Shown here piece after piece: positions 1-13,485 of a stretch of 64,000 bases of DNA. Source of the DNA: Progne subis subis (taxonomy: Eukaryota > Chordata > Aves > Passeriformes > Hirundinidae); the NCBI GenBank assembly GCA_022316685.1, contig JAKJHU010000033.1, positions 2,408,321 through 2,472,320 on the forward strand. Reading direction: 5' to 3'. The translations under genes were made by a program, and so were the position numbers. The notes beneath the pieces were generated by a model, which made no database searches, was not told the DNA's origin, and saw only the letters and a list, made by a program, of their open reading frames with translations. The first letter of the stretch is position 1, and each line of letters begins with the position of its first letter.

Positions 1-85
1 TTTGGTGGTGGTCTTGACAGTGTTAGTTTTATAGCTGGATTTGATCTTAAAGGTCTTTTCCAACCTAAATGATTCTGTGCTTCTA
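1..85 (+). mobile_element. 3' terminal fragment of a CR1 LINE
   Basis: The text from about position 14 onward, including GATCTTAAAGGTCTTTTCC, AACCTAAATG and ATTCTGTGCTTC, matches the end of avian CR1 elements, which close with short ATTCTATG-type repeats. The element begins left of the window. Old and non-coding. Confidence 0.75.
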
Positions 86-1844
86 CTTGTTTCTTCAGAG
101 CGGACTTACCTAGCCAGCTAACTCTGGGAATCAAGAAACCACATTAATTCTCATTTGTCTGTCCCTCACAGATCTCCAGTCTGGCCTCTCATGGCTTTCT
201 GTTAAAATAGTCATTCCCTTTCCCAGAGAAAGGTGTATTTGCAAGTTTGGCTGGTCTCAGGTGACATGGATGCCACTGACCTAATAGCAGGAAAAGGTAA
301 ATGGGACCAAGCATTTTCAGTAGAACAGATGCTGATGCATAGTTAAATGAAGAAACAGTACAGATGCAGAACAAATGTTTTTATTGGACTTACAGCTCTC
401 TGCAGTATTTGATATATCCATATATCATCCACTATCACCGGACCTATCAGCTTGATCCCATTACTTGTGAAAGCCACTTCTTTCTTTTTTTCTTTTCCTT
501 TCTTTCTGAATTCTTAGGCTGGAAGTATTAACTCATTATATCAGATGCTGCTTCAGTCTTGCTGACTTAGGATGATTTCCAAGAAGTTGTTTTCCTAAGG
601 TGAGAAAGAGAAATGATTCTATTATAAGAAGCTTAAGAGATCATTTGCCTTTCATGTGAGTTGATTGATTCAGCTAGTGCAGATCACAGATGGGCAAATG
701 ATTTGACTGCCAGCTGAGCTGGGATAGGAGTGGTAGGTTCAAGTTTCTACTCTGCTCTAGAATTAATCCATTGCCAAAATCAGAGATGTTCACAAGCCTA
801 ACTCTGAAGAGGGGTTAGAGATGAAAGTGTTATATTCGGATATCGCAATCTCTGAAGTCCCCTCTTGTTTGAAGGCATATATAAATACCTTTCTCTTGTG
901 TCTTTAAAGGTTTCTTAGTAATAAATGGCTGGGACACACTTTGTCTAGAGAAGAAAACATGTGAGGTACAGGTTATCAACTCTTGGAATAAATTAGCCTC
1001 CAAACTCATGTGAACGCCCTCTTTCAGACATAAAGTGGCCCTGTATTAGAGGAATGAGTGGCAGGGCTTTAAAACTTCCAGGACAGTGATACCCATTTGC
1101 GAATTTAAGGAACCCTAGTTCATGCATGCTGCCTTCATGCCTCTTGCTGATCTACCTCACTTTTTCTGAGCATTCTCATGATGAAAACGACCCACAGTTG
1201 TCTCCTAGGCAAGTACATGAGCATAAACCTCACAAACACCCGTGTCTTTCACAAACACTGATGGCAACAAATGCAAAACCTGTTCTGCACAACTGTAACT
1301 ACTGTCAATATTTCCCATCTCTGGCAGCATTCCTACCTGAAGTCTCACTCCCTCCAGCTGTGCTGTTCAACCATCTGTGCCAAGTTTCAAAGAATTCTTT
1401 ACATCCTGCCATATCTGCTTGCCTTTTCCACACAGATATGTTTTGAGGCTCAGGCCCTGTCTCACAGGGACATTCCAGTGGTGTTGCATACCGAGGTAGA
1501 CTTCTGCAGCAGTGGGTTGTGTAGATGTTGAGGCTGAAAAGCAAGGCCTGTATATTGGACTGTTCCCAGGGAAAAATTAGCAGTGAATTGATCTTCATAT
1601 TGCCTGTTGTACCTTGGTCATTTTTCACCTACACATGAACAAACAGATCAACATTGAGCTCTGAAGGAAATAATATGTTACATTAACAGATAATTATTGG
1701 GGAACCCTGTAACATCACATGAAGTATAAGCCTGCTTCTGTGTGCAACAGGATAGCCATCTGTCCTGGGGTCTTTAACCTTTAGACCTTACAGCACAAGG
1801 ACAGAAACAGAAAAACCTTCGTTAGAGCACAGGGATCAGAGGAG

Positions 1845-2045
1845 GCCTGTGTAATTACTAGCCATTAAATAAAGTATGCCCCTCAGTCTTCAAATGCCAG
1901 GGCACATATGTAATTAGCTGATAAATTGCAAACGGATAATTAGCCAGCAGCAAAATCCGGAGAAGCAGAGCGATGCAATTCACCTCCGCTTTCTTCTTGC
2001 ACTATTGCTTACTTTAATGAAAAGTTGGTTATTGGGTTAAATGGC
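1845..2045. promoter_or_regulatory. Candidate conserved non-coding element with clustered TAATTA sites
   Basis: Three TAATTA homeodomain cores lie within 91 bases (1852-1857, 1911-1916, 1937-1942) in a compact block with no repeat character. Such clusters are typical of developmental enhancers in deserts flanking neural genes. Conservation cannot be judged from one sequence, so this is inference. Confidence 0.3.
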
Positions 2046-5000
2046 ATGAGGACTATCAGGATGCTGCACTTCACAGGATGTCTGGCCCCAGGATTTGCTG
2101 TCTTATGAACCACTGGTGATATTTATACACATTGGAGATGAATGGTGATCATACCCTCTGTTATTTCATGTGGGTTGTGTTTGCACACAGTCCAAGGGAT
2201 GTGAAATGGAAGCTGCTGGTGAACTACCTGGCAGTTGTTCCATCCATGGAAATGATCAGCCTTGGGATGTTTGTAGGACTGGATTTTTGGGTCCAGATCT
2301 GTAGTATTGAGGCTAGATTTCCAGCTGCCTGGTGCTGGTACAATGCTGATGATACAAAGATTGCTCCAGCATCCTGACTTATACCCCTTGTGATGATGGC
2401 AAGGAATGAACCCTTATTCAGGTCACTGTGCTGAGCTACAACACATCAGCGGAGTTGCAGTGACTGTCCTTGACTGCTGGGTTAAAACCAACCAAACAAA
2501 TAAACCCAATTAATTTTAATCTTCTCTCTTTGCAGTCTAAACTGTGCTAGATAATGTCACCCATTTTGTGATTAGTTTCCATGGACGTTTACAGTACTTC
2601 AGAAATGGCATCAAACAGATGCCCGTATGAGCTTCTCTTATTTTCATATTTACTGAATCTTTAAAAATAGTTTCCCTCTAGATACATCAATATTTCTAGA
2701 TTTGACACGAGTTGGAGTGAAATAAATAGAATCAGACTTACGAGCTGTAATCAGATTTCTTTCATACCAAAAGGTGTACTGAAAAGTGTATTGATTGTTC
2801 TGAGTGCCTGAAAACCCTCACCATGCTCAGTAATGTAACTCTGGGTCTAACAGTCTGAAGCAGACTCGTTGCACAGTGCTCAGGAAATGGGCTGTTGAAT
2901 GGAATTACTTGTTTGTTTGCAGCATGTTACTCAGCCTTTAGATGTCTCCTGCTGCTGAAATCAGTGTGCGGAGGGCCCTCTGTGGTTATCGAGGAAAAGG
3001 GAGTGTAAGTTTTGCTGGAGCCTCTTTCTCTTACCTTTAATGGGTGACTTTATATGGGACATTCTTTTTGAAAACATATCTAATTCCATACACCATGGCA
3101 TATAACAAGGGGTGGGTAGTGATGCTTCTAGCTCCCAAATCAGTTGATGCATTTCCTCCTAAATCAGCTTTTTGGAACTCTGAAGCTTATGATTATATCT
3201 AAAAATAACATTTCCAGCAAAGTATATATGTATTTCTAAAGTTCAAATACATAGAAATTAATTTGTGATCATAGAACAGAAAAGATGTTTTTAAATATTA
3301 GATTAATATAAGAAGAAATAGAATTGGCATGCTGGAAGTGACTTTAGAAATACTCTTTTATAAGTACATACATAAAAATTATTTCATATGCATAAGCTTT
3401 TCCTCTCAAATAATCCCTGCAGCATTTTGCAGATGGATGTACTAACTATAGCCAGTGAAAAACTGAACATTAAAATGCAACCTGAGGAGTGCTAAGATTC
3501 AGAAAAATTTGCAGATTTTGAGAAAACCGAAGGCTTGCTTGCTCACTCCAGAAATTGTTTTTTTAAATGCTGAGTTGTTTCTCTCTGGTTTGTATAAAAC
3601 TCTCCCCATCAAAGATGCAAATTTTTTTTACCAAATTTTTTTGAGAATCTTTTGTTTTGCATGATTTTTCCTTTCCCCTCCTCCAAAATACACTCAACGT
3701 GAGCTGACGTAAATCTGACAGTGTTGAAAATGGCACTGACTCCATCACACACCTTTAACTTTGGGAGTTAAGGGTATGAAATAACAAATCAAAATCAGAG
3801 GAAACTTTGGAGAGCTGTGGTTCAGAGGGTTAAAATCTGTTTAGGAGAAGAAGGCTAATACCCTGCTTCTTTCAATCGGTGCACTGCTGTTTTGATTATC
3901 AGGATTAATGATCTTGACTTTTGGCTCTCAATCAAAGAACTATGTTTCCAGTGCAATTCACTTTCTCCTACTGAATAGTTGGTTTAGGTGCCATTAAATA
4001 ACTTTCATAATCTCCAGTGTTGCTAGAAGCAGCTATGATTGAAGCTATGGACAGTTTCTGGTTGGACTTGATTAGGTAGCTTCTTCATCCCACTGCACTT
4101 GTGGAAAATTCCAAAGCTTTCTGTGTTGAGAACTTCCTGCATATATTTGAGTTGGAATGACCAGTGGAACCTGGTAGAAGGACATGTGTGAAAGATGCAG
4201 AAATCATCATTGCAGAGTGTTTGACCAGAGCCTGTGAGGCTGTGAAGAAAACTTGTTTTAAGATGCCAGCCTTCACCAAAAGTATAGAAAGTTGGAAATC
4301 TTACAGGAGGAACAGTTTTTAAAAGAACTCTGACCTAACTTTTCACTCCAAAAGCTTAGGAAGCAGACATGATTTATATCATCCTTAAGAAAAACTAACA
4401 TCTACTTGGATTGGTACTCCAATCTGTTGATCTATTTAGATCAAAGTGGTCATTCCTGAGGGTATAGAAATAGATTAGACAAGGTCATTTGCTCACAGTA
4501 TCTTCTGTAATTCTTTGATTATATCTCATTTCATACTCTATCCTGGGATGTGAAAGCACTGGAATATCTGGAACTTCTCAATGATTTTTTTTCTCACTTG
4601 TGTGATGGGAAGGTTTGTGCCAAGAGGCTGGACCATGTTATCTTGGGGTGTTAATGAGCTGACCTCTGCAGAAGACACCATGCGTGGCACATTGCACTGC
4701 TGAACTTATGCCTAATTTTCTGTATGATTTATTAGGGCTTAATTTTAGACCACTCTAAAGATGCTAAATCTAAATGCTAATTTTTAATTGCAGAGGCAGA
4801 GATGAAAATGCTTACATGTTTAAAGAGTAGCTGAGTTAACTCATCATACTTCTCAAGGCAGTTTGATCTTTTCTGTCAGTGAATACTGTCTTCCTAGTAG
4901 CTTTGACTATGCTAGAAAACTATTGTTTCATTTCCTGAGAACAACTTTGCACAGTATGTGTGGACAGAGGGAAGAATTCATACTTAAAAAAAACCTTTGT

Positions 5001-8000
5001 TTGAAAAAGTCAGTTTGATTTACTTGTAAGAATTTCCAGGCCAGCATTCCCAGCCCAAGGCTCCTGTGATCATGGAGTTTATGAGATTTTCTGATACTCA
5101 TAGACATGAAAATTCAGGGAGTTAAAAGTGAAGTTGGGACTGTGTTATTCTCTGAAGTCATAAAAATGAAAAGCACAAGGGGTATTTTATGATTTCACTT
5201 CTGAGATCATGACACCAAATGATTGCAGTAAATGAAGTGACAGGACAACCAGGTGCTTTATGGATACAACGAGCTCCATCAGGCCAACAGGATTGTTTCT
5301 TCTTTGGTGTCATGCAGGAGTGAGAACGAGTGTAAATGGTTCTGCCACCGATTTTCTTGACTAGTCACTTAAGCTTTCCTTCTGTAGCCTCCTAGCATGT
5401 TGAGAATTGAAAAAATTCTTTGTGTCTCAGATCTTTGGATAGAAACTAGAGGTTTGGGCTCAGATCTTGACCATCTTGACATCCATAAATATTCTATTCT
5501 ACTTCTTTGGAGCAAAATCTACTGTTGGTAGATAATTATCCTCCTTCAAAATAGTGGTGAGAAATTGCCACAAAACAAGGTCTGTCAATTCTGGTCTCTT
5601 CAGGATCATTTGTGGGAAGGTATAAAGAGGATTAGGTCCCTCCTGAAGTGATTCAAGAATTCCTGGCACCCACAGGCACTTTGAATGGAAGTGCAGGCAG
5701 CTTATAGACAAATGTCAGGGCACTAAGGGGTATTGTGTGTGCAGATATGCCAACCATGGACTCCAGAATTTGATGGGCACAGGGTCTCTTCTTCTGCAGG
5801 TAATGCTCTACAGGTGTTTGAAGATCAAATAATACTTAAACCAGTATTGAGGGCAGGACTGAGCTCTAAACATCCTCCTAGAGACCCCAAATTTGAAGCA
5901 TGGGAGGAAGACTTCATCTTGGTCTAATCTCACTCCAGTTTTGTTCCACAGCTAGTGGCAAATGGTTTCCATAATGTATCGTGATTTGGTTATACACCAT
6001 TTCACAGGCTTCATGTCTCTCAATCTCATTGTCTGAGTGTCTGAAAATCATATATTTTTTTCCTCTTTCCCTTATCTATCTAGCTATAGGGATAGACAGG
6101 CATGTCTTAATTGAGCTCAGTCTATCTATGGTTGCTGTAACTTGTCGTATATCTACTTTCCCTTTCCATCATAGCTTGAGGATCTCAGAGATGGCAGTAA
6201 AGAAAGGTAAGGATGAAAGTCCTTGGAAGCCTGAAATGACTTCTTGTCAGCCCACACTAGATTGCCTTTAAGAGTTAGATTTCACGAGGAAAGCAGGCTG
6301 AGGCCTCCAAAGTCTTAATCTAAGCCAGTGCCATGCGTTGGGAATATGAATCTCTTCAAATGCTTCTGCTGGGGGATGGGAAACCAGATGTCACAGATTC
6401 TCTCAGCTGTTTGCCACCACAGCAGTTCACAGGGACAGCCCTTCATGGGCTGACCTCCAGGGAGGCACAAACAGGGCAGAAAAGCATTGCACCAAGAGCT
6501 ACTAGACAGAGCCCAAAGTTCCAGCAGCCAGAAAGAGGAGGTTGCTCATCTTTGCACTGTAGTGAATCTCTCTACAGAGATTTATATTACCAGAAAAGCC
6601 ATGGGAAAGTGTAAATCTCAGTGGCTTCAAAAGCCAGGCTTCCATGGAGCTCCTTATAGTGCTTTCAAAGCAAGCTGTCTTAGGCTATTTCATGGGTGCT
6701 CATCAGCCCAGAGGAGGCTTCTAGAGAAAGATTTCTGCCAAAACTGCTGTCTTTGTTAGACTATTGGCTGTAAAAGTTTTGTGAGAATATCCTTGGAAGG
6801 ACTTTCTGGAGACAAAGGATTTAAAATATCCAAGAAAATGTAGATATTTGTAAATGAAAACAATTGCCAAAGACTTTAGATAGCTCATGTGATTGGACCC
6901 TATAAATGCACTATATATTTTATATACCCCCTGTTATGGCAACCGTCCATCACACATTTCCCTTCATGGATTTCTGAGGCTGTTCTGGAACTTGGTGGGA
7001 ACCCATCTGGTGTTTGGATCCCTTCCTCAAGACTGCAGTGACTTTTGTGTTCACAGACTTCTGACTGTTACTAATGGCCAAACAGCAGGGAGCTAAGAGC
7101 AGAATGGTGAGGAGGGTGCAGAGGAAAGGTCTTTCATCCCATGTTCCTGAGGTTGTCTTAATTAAGGCATAAAGGGCAAGCAGGGTTTTTTTCCTCTTAT
7201 GCACATTGAAAACAACTGCTTGTTTTGTGTCAAAAACATTTCATTCCCTTTGTGGCCTTCTCTGTGTATTGATTTACTCAATTAGTAGTGCATGGCCTGT
7301 TTTTCTTTTCAACCAAACCGTGTGGGTCTTTTGACATTCAAAGGTTTGGACAATGCACAGGAAACACACAAGCTGCTGGAAATAGCCTTTGGTACAGAGA
7401 TCCCTGGGTCTCTTTTCCCTCTGTACTTACAGTTTCTACAAAGCACAAAGTACTCCACTTCTCCTGTCTTTGCAAAGTATTTATGGCAATAGAGACATAC
7501 TTTGTTACCTGTAATTGTTGAGACCCTTATAATGCCACTGACCGCAGAAAAAAAGTGAATTATATAAAGAAAGAAACCAAACTCAAATGACTTTAGTTGT
7601 TTTGTTTCTGAAGTGTTGACATCAAATACTAGGCATCAAATGGAGTGAAACAAAGTCCCTAATGTCTTGCTTTTTTTGAAAAGATATAATGATCTCTCCC
7701 CCTCTGACAGACAGTTTATTTTTGGTCACATTCAAAGCTTTGTTTCCTTTGCTCTTGGTAATGGGAAGATGTGCCCCTGAAATGTGTCTGAATGGAACAA
7801 GGTTGGAGTTTGAAGTGAATGTTTTAAGAAGGATAATCAAACATTTGTGCTGCTGTGTTCTTCCCACTCTGCCAGATGTGAGCCAGAGACATTACTTGAT
7901 CAGAGCACAGAGGCTTTGGTCTGGCCTCCTTGGTGACTTACTGATGGCACAGACATATTGACTCTCCTGTACTATCACCGTGTTCCACTTTTTATCTTGC

Positions 8001-11000
8001 AGTATTGGACTGCAATTGGAAAGTTCTTCAGCCAGATTCCAGAGGAGCTTTCTGGGCTCCTCTCTTTCCTTTTCACTGCTCAGAGCTTGAAGTTTTATAG
8101 AATTAATTTGGTTTCTAACTGGAATGGGCAGAACATTTAAAGAAACTATAAAAATATTGGTAACTCATTTTCCCTCCTTACTATGCTTTCCTGCTGTATA
8201 GGTTGCTCAGCTGGGAACTCATGTTAGTGAAGGAATGGAACCTGTATATTTCTGCTTGAAACTGGAGGGGTCAGACTAAAGCAAACCTGAAAGGAGCCCT
8301 TGGCAATACGTGAGGGTTGAGATATTGCTGGCTGTAGGAAACTGTGCTGACACCTGTCAGCTTGGTATAACTCAATAAGGCTGGCCATATGCAGTTAAAA
8401 GTCTATGTAACTCACTAAGCAAATTTTGCCTCAAGGTTAAAGTGCCAAATTCCAGTAGAATTTAAATATATCTTCATTAGCATCTTAGAAAATCCCATCA
8501 TCAGTGAGCTGCTGGGTAGCTTCCTTTCATTGTACATTGTTTTACCTGCCCTTTTGCTTTAATTTTTTGAAATGAACTGGGCTGATGCTCATTAGGAATT
8601 AAATATCCCACTTCTTGGTGGAGACATTGAGATCAGTGATTTAAACATTTTCTCTGAAAGAGGTAGGGGGACATTCCATTTTAAAATTTCATGAAACAAA
8701 AAATACATGTGTTATGGGGAGTTAGCTAGGCAAATTTGAGTCCTGCAAGTCTCATAAGATGCTTACTTATTTCAGGTTGGTGTGTATGTGGATTGCTAGT
8801 TCCTGATTTTAGGAAACACTGACTGTCAGTATCTGAGACCTTAAGGATTGTTTATGTTAGGTGAAAAAATAGCTGGTGCAATTAAACACTTTCTTGATTT
8901 AATTGCATTCATCCAGGGAATGTAGGTCAGCCTTTCTTTCAGTTAGTCTTCCCCAAAAGTCCCTTTCTTTTGAAATACACAGTCACTTGAACCTCCCTTG
9001 CATGGGTGACAAGTCAGTCTAGTTTGAGAGTCGTGATTTCCTTACCTTTCACTAAAAGGGAAGTTTCATTTTTCCCTCTTTGTATCCAAATGGAAGAAGG
9101 CTACTAAACCAGTCCCCTGGAAAGTGGTGTGAGCATTTACAAATCAGAACAAGGTAGCAGTGAGACAGAGGATCTCAAACATAGGCCTATTTGGACTTTT
9201 GGAAGCAGAAAATGAATTCATTTCTAAGGCCTTTTCTTTATGTAACTGATACTTTTTTCTCTTCACACTCAGAATAGTCTGTCTCATTCATTTTTTCCTG
9301 TACTCTTGCTTCTTGTCACAGTGTGCTGAATAACGTGGTCCCCAGAAGAGCATGGGACAGACGTCTATTGTCATATGAGCTGTGAAGGACCCTAGAGATT
9401 AAATTATACAGTTAGAGCTGTTGCTTGCAGTTCATCGATTAGGAGAGGAATAAATTTATTAGGAAGTATTAACCTTAACCACTTCATCCCTCCCTTGGAA
9501 AGGGGGTCCTCTTATGGCTGCAGGAAGACAAGGCTGAGAAGAGGGTGTACCATGTGTGAGATAGGTGCTTGCCCCAGCTGCCCATCTGACAGCAGCAGAG
9601 TTGCCTGGCTGGGTTTCCCTTGTTCTGCTCAAGGGAGTTCCATTGTGGAATTGAGTTCCAGCAGCCATTAGTTTGAAGAAGGGCTGAAATCCTCTACCTG
9701 CTCCTGCTGGGTTGTTCACAGCAGGACCTTGCTCTGTGTGAAGGATTAAGGTGGCCTCGGGCAGCTTGGGCAAATCCCAAACAGCTTTGACTTTTTGAGA
9801 GTCTCTGGGTCTATCTGATGTGTGACATGAGGATGCAGCCCACTCCTCTGAGGGCATTTCTTAGATTGGTGAATATTCCAAACATGGTAATTTAATACAG
9901 AAGCTTGTGAACCTCTTCACCAGAGCAAGTTCTGCTCTGAAAACAAAACTGTCCCCTCTTTAACAGGCAGATCTGGTAAAACACAATGACCCTGATGCTT
10001 TTGGGAAGCTTCACTCAATCTTCTGCTAAAGGCGACTATTCATTCACTCTACAGCATAATTGCCCTATTTCAAGGCTAGAGCCACCTTCCCTTGGGACAG
10101 GTTTCACCTTTGCTCAGCTGAGCATGTGTAGGAGTGATCCACAGGAGCACATGGAAAGCAATTTAACGCAGCAAATTCCCTGCTGCTTTCGGAAGCTGTT
10201 AAATCAGGCAGCTCTGGAGTGTAGAGAGGGTACAATGCAAGAAATTCCCTCATTCTGAATAGTTTTTTTCTGCTGTGAGCTGACATGGCTATTTTCCTCC
10301 AATGCTTAATTCTTCCAGTATAAATTTTTCAACAAGGATTTTCTTTTTTCTTAACAGCATGTCGAAGAAAAAAAAAAAAAAAGACAAGATAAAGGTGGGG
10401 ATTTTGATGAATATGCTATGTGTTTGTAGCCTGGCATTTCCTCTAACTCAATAGATCGGTAATAAAAAAAGGTGTTTGGATACAGAAGAGTAATATTTTT
10501 ACCACTGATTGATGGAAAGACTATGTCTGACTGTTCTGCCTTGAATGACAGAAATAGGTCATGAGACTGAGTGAATTAATAAATGATAAAGGGTACAGGT
10601 CCAGATTCTGCCTGTTTCCTACACAGCAAGAGTTTTAATTCAGGCAGTAAATATCTCCTCTCATTTGCCTTTGCAGTGGGCTGTGCTATGTGTGACCTAC
10701 AGAATGAGGCAGCTCATGCTATAGAAATGAAGGTCTTTGTTCTGGTGTCTCCAGTAATGTACAGCGAAAGTGGTCCTTAAACACTGCTATGGTGAAGTCT
10801 TTCCATCATTTCCGAGTGATTAAAAGTTCCTTTGTTAGTTGAAGGCTTCAGCATCTGTCAGTTTTGGATGGTTTGGTTGATTTTATGCCTTGCCCTTAAT
10901 CCTCCATGATGTCAAGTTAACCAGACCTGGCTAAAGCACATTCAGTTAAAACACTTGTTTTGCGACTTACCGCGCATACAGGGAAGCCACAGAGCTGATT

Positions 11001-13401
11001 TTATGCCTGACCTGGTGGGTTTGGTTGGTTTGATTTTTCTGGGGACTTTGAAATGCTTTCACCAACATAAGTTAGTGCCTGATACGCATAACTGTTTCTA
11101 CTGTGTTTAGGAGAAATACCCCAAACAGGTTGAGAATAGCCATTCATGGAGGACCAGTTTGGACTGGTTTTATTGTTAATTTGTGATTAATGGATAGATA
11201 AAATCTGCAAGTGAGTACACCCTGTGCTACTTCTAGAAGTCTGTAGAAATAATCTGCTGGATTTCTTGTTTGACCTATTTTACAATATTCCTGAGCAGTG
11301 TAACAGATATTAAACCAATAAAGGTATGTGCAAATAGAATACCATAAATTTCTCCCAACTCTAATGAAAAAGAGAATACTCTTTCAGATTTTTAATTTTA
11401 TGTTTTGCTATCTGATAGCACTTATTACAGAGGTCTCTCTGCTCTAAAATTGGACAGAAAGATTTCGATTGAGTCATGATGAAAGTTTCCATTTGTAAAC
11501 GGTTCATTAAGAATTTATTTTGACTAAATGGTTATTAAAATATTATCTTCCTCTCCATCAGATCAATAGGACCTTCTCCAGAGGTGTGTGTAGCCAGCTG
11601 TAACAAACAGTGTCCCTATTTATACTGGGCCTGTGCAGTTCATGGCTCGTCTATGGTTTGCTAGTGGTTAATATACACAGCAAATGTATCAAGTAAGTGT
11701 GACTTCTCTCTTGTGCCTGACCAGTCTGTTGGTGTCCTGTTACGAGGACTCCACTGAACTATCCACTATACCTGAGGGTAGCCTGACTAACTTGATCAGG
11801 GGCACGAACCAACAGTGTAAGAGAGTTGAATCCTTTATTACAATTTAGGAAGAGACCACCTCCTCCTGGATATCCCTGTTTTTAGGTGATCATGTCATCT
11901 GCTGGTGCCAGCTGTGTTTAAACCAGATTTAAAATCAAGCTCAAATCACCAATGAAAGTTGCTCAGGATAGCCATTCAGCATGTACCAAACGAGATTCTC
12001 GCCCAACAGGAGTCCCTGTAGGGGACAAGACAGTTTTGGCCCACTGACTGATCCCAGAAGTTACAGTGGACTCTTCCCTGACTTGTCCCCATCCTTAGTT
12101 CAACATTATAATTTTTCTTTCTTTTTAGGTGGAGCCTGAGTGGCTCCATTCATACATGCCTTTGTTTCTGATGGGTGTAAAAGTATCTCGCTTTGCTCTG
12201 AAGATTGCAGTCAATGAAGTGTAGAGCACATGCTGAGTGAGGGTGGTTGTACCTTGGAGGCAGGTAACTTCGGGATGGAGGTGTGGGTGAACCAAGCTCA
12301 TCTGCAGAGATATCTTGCCATAGTTGCTGGTTCAGCAGCAAGACATCTCCTATCTCCTTTGGCTGACAGCTGCTGTGTGATTTATTGATACCATGATACC
12401 ATTGACTTCCCATCCTTGCAAGAATTACAGCAGAGCCTGGCTGCCATGGCTCCATCTGCTCCCACCTTCATTTCACCCCTCTTAGTCTGTACACAAGGTT
12501 GCAGGCTTTGTTGTGTGGGGAATCATTGTGGGATACATTTTGTACATGCCAGTTTCATTCCATCCTACAATTTCTGTACTAACTTCTGCTGCAATGTGAA
12601 TAGTATAACTTCCCAGTTTTCTCTAGTTTTGCCCCTAGTCATCATCCCACACAGGATAATTGTACTAATTGCCCTTTTTAATATAAAGAAAACATTAGTT
12701 GAGAAATAAGGATAGTTATAATAAATTTCCTGGAGCATTAATTAATTAGTTTCTCACAGAATTGTTTCTCTCTGTACTCCTGGTTTCAATCACTATGTAC
12801 TCAAGTCCATCAGCATCTTGCAATATATAGCAGAGGGATTAGCTTGAAAACCCCTAACTGCCTGTCAGTGGAAAGACAGGGAGAATATTTAAGCCCTTCA
12901 GTAGCTTTTCATTCATCATTGTTTTGATTTGAGATGCCACACTACAACTCTAAGATTGTTTTCAGTGCCGGAGGGAGTACTCTGAACCAGGCCCACGTGA
13001 CCCTTTTACAGGAAGCCAGTGTTACAGCGAGGAGGGGAATCTTGATCTCCCAAATCCTTGACTGGGCTAATAACTGGGACCCTGCCCCCAGTTGTGCCAC
13101 CAAACAGCTTTGGTTTCTGTTTTCTCTCTTATGGATCTGAAAGAGACGTTCACTGAGGAGAAGTAAGGCCCCCAAACCCTTGAGAGATCAGTGGCAGAGC
13201 TGGCACCAGCTGTAAGCCACAGAGAGCTTTTGATGCAAGATGTTGCCCTGCTGTTTTAAAACATGTTCAATTAAAACTGTCTGAGTTTTGTGCACCTTTC
13301 TTTTTAATCTCAATTATGTTCAGCTTTCCTCTGTTACCTGTCACATGAATTGCCAACCTGGCCTCTCCCAGAAGCTGCTCTCTCTGGAGGATAATCCTTT
13401 T

Positions 13402-13485
13402 AAAACAACAACAAAAAAACCCCACTATCACCACACAATCTACAACAAACCCAACACCCTAAACCCAAAACAAGCCAAAACCCCA
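13402..13485 (+). repeat. A/C-rich low-complexity tract nearly devoid of G
   Basis: About 84 bases composed mostly of A and C (CAACAACAAAA, ACCCTAAACCC and similar) with a single G near 13473. The complementary strand is G/T-rich. Not a regular microsatellite. Confidence 0.75.

Noticed and set aside
1126..1628. Overlapping frames of about 106 codons on both strands as a small gene
   Set aside because: No domain, no splice context, and both strands are open to a similar degree.
5208..5314. 12-bp perfect inverted repeat (CATGACACCAAA / TTTGGTGTCATG, 83-base spacer) as a small DNA transposon
   Set aside because: No target-site duplication or known terminal motif, and one such pair is expected by chance in a window this size.
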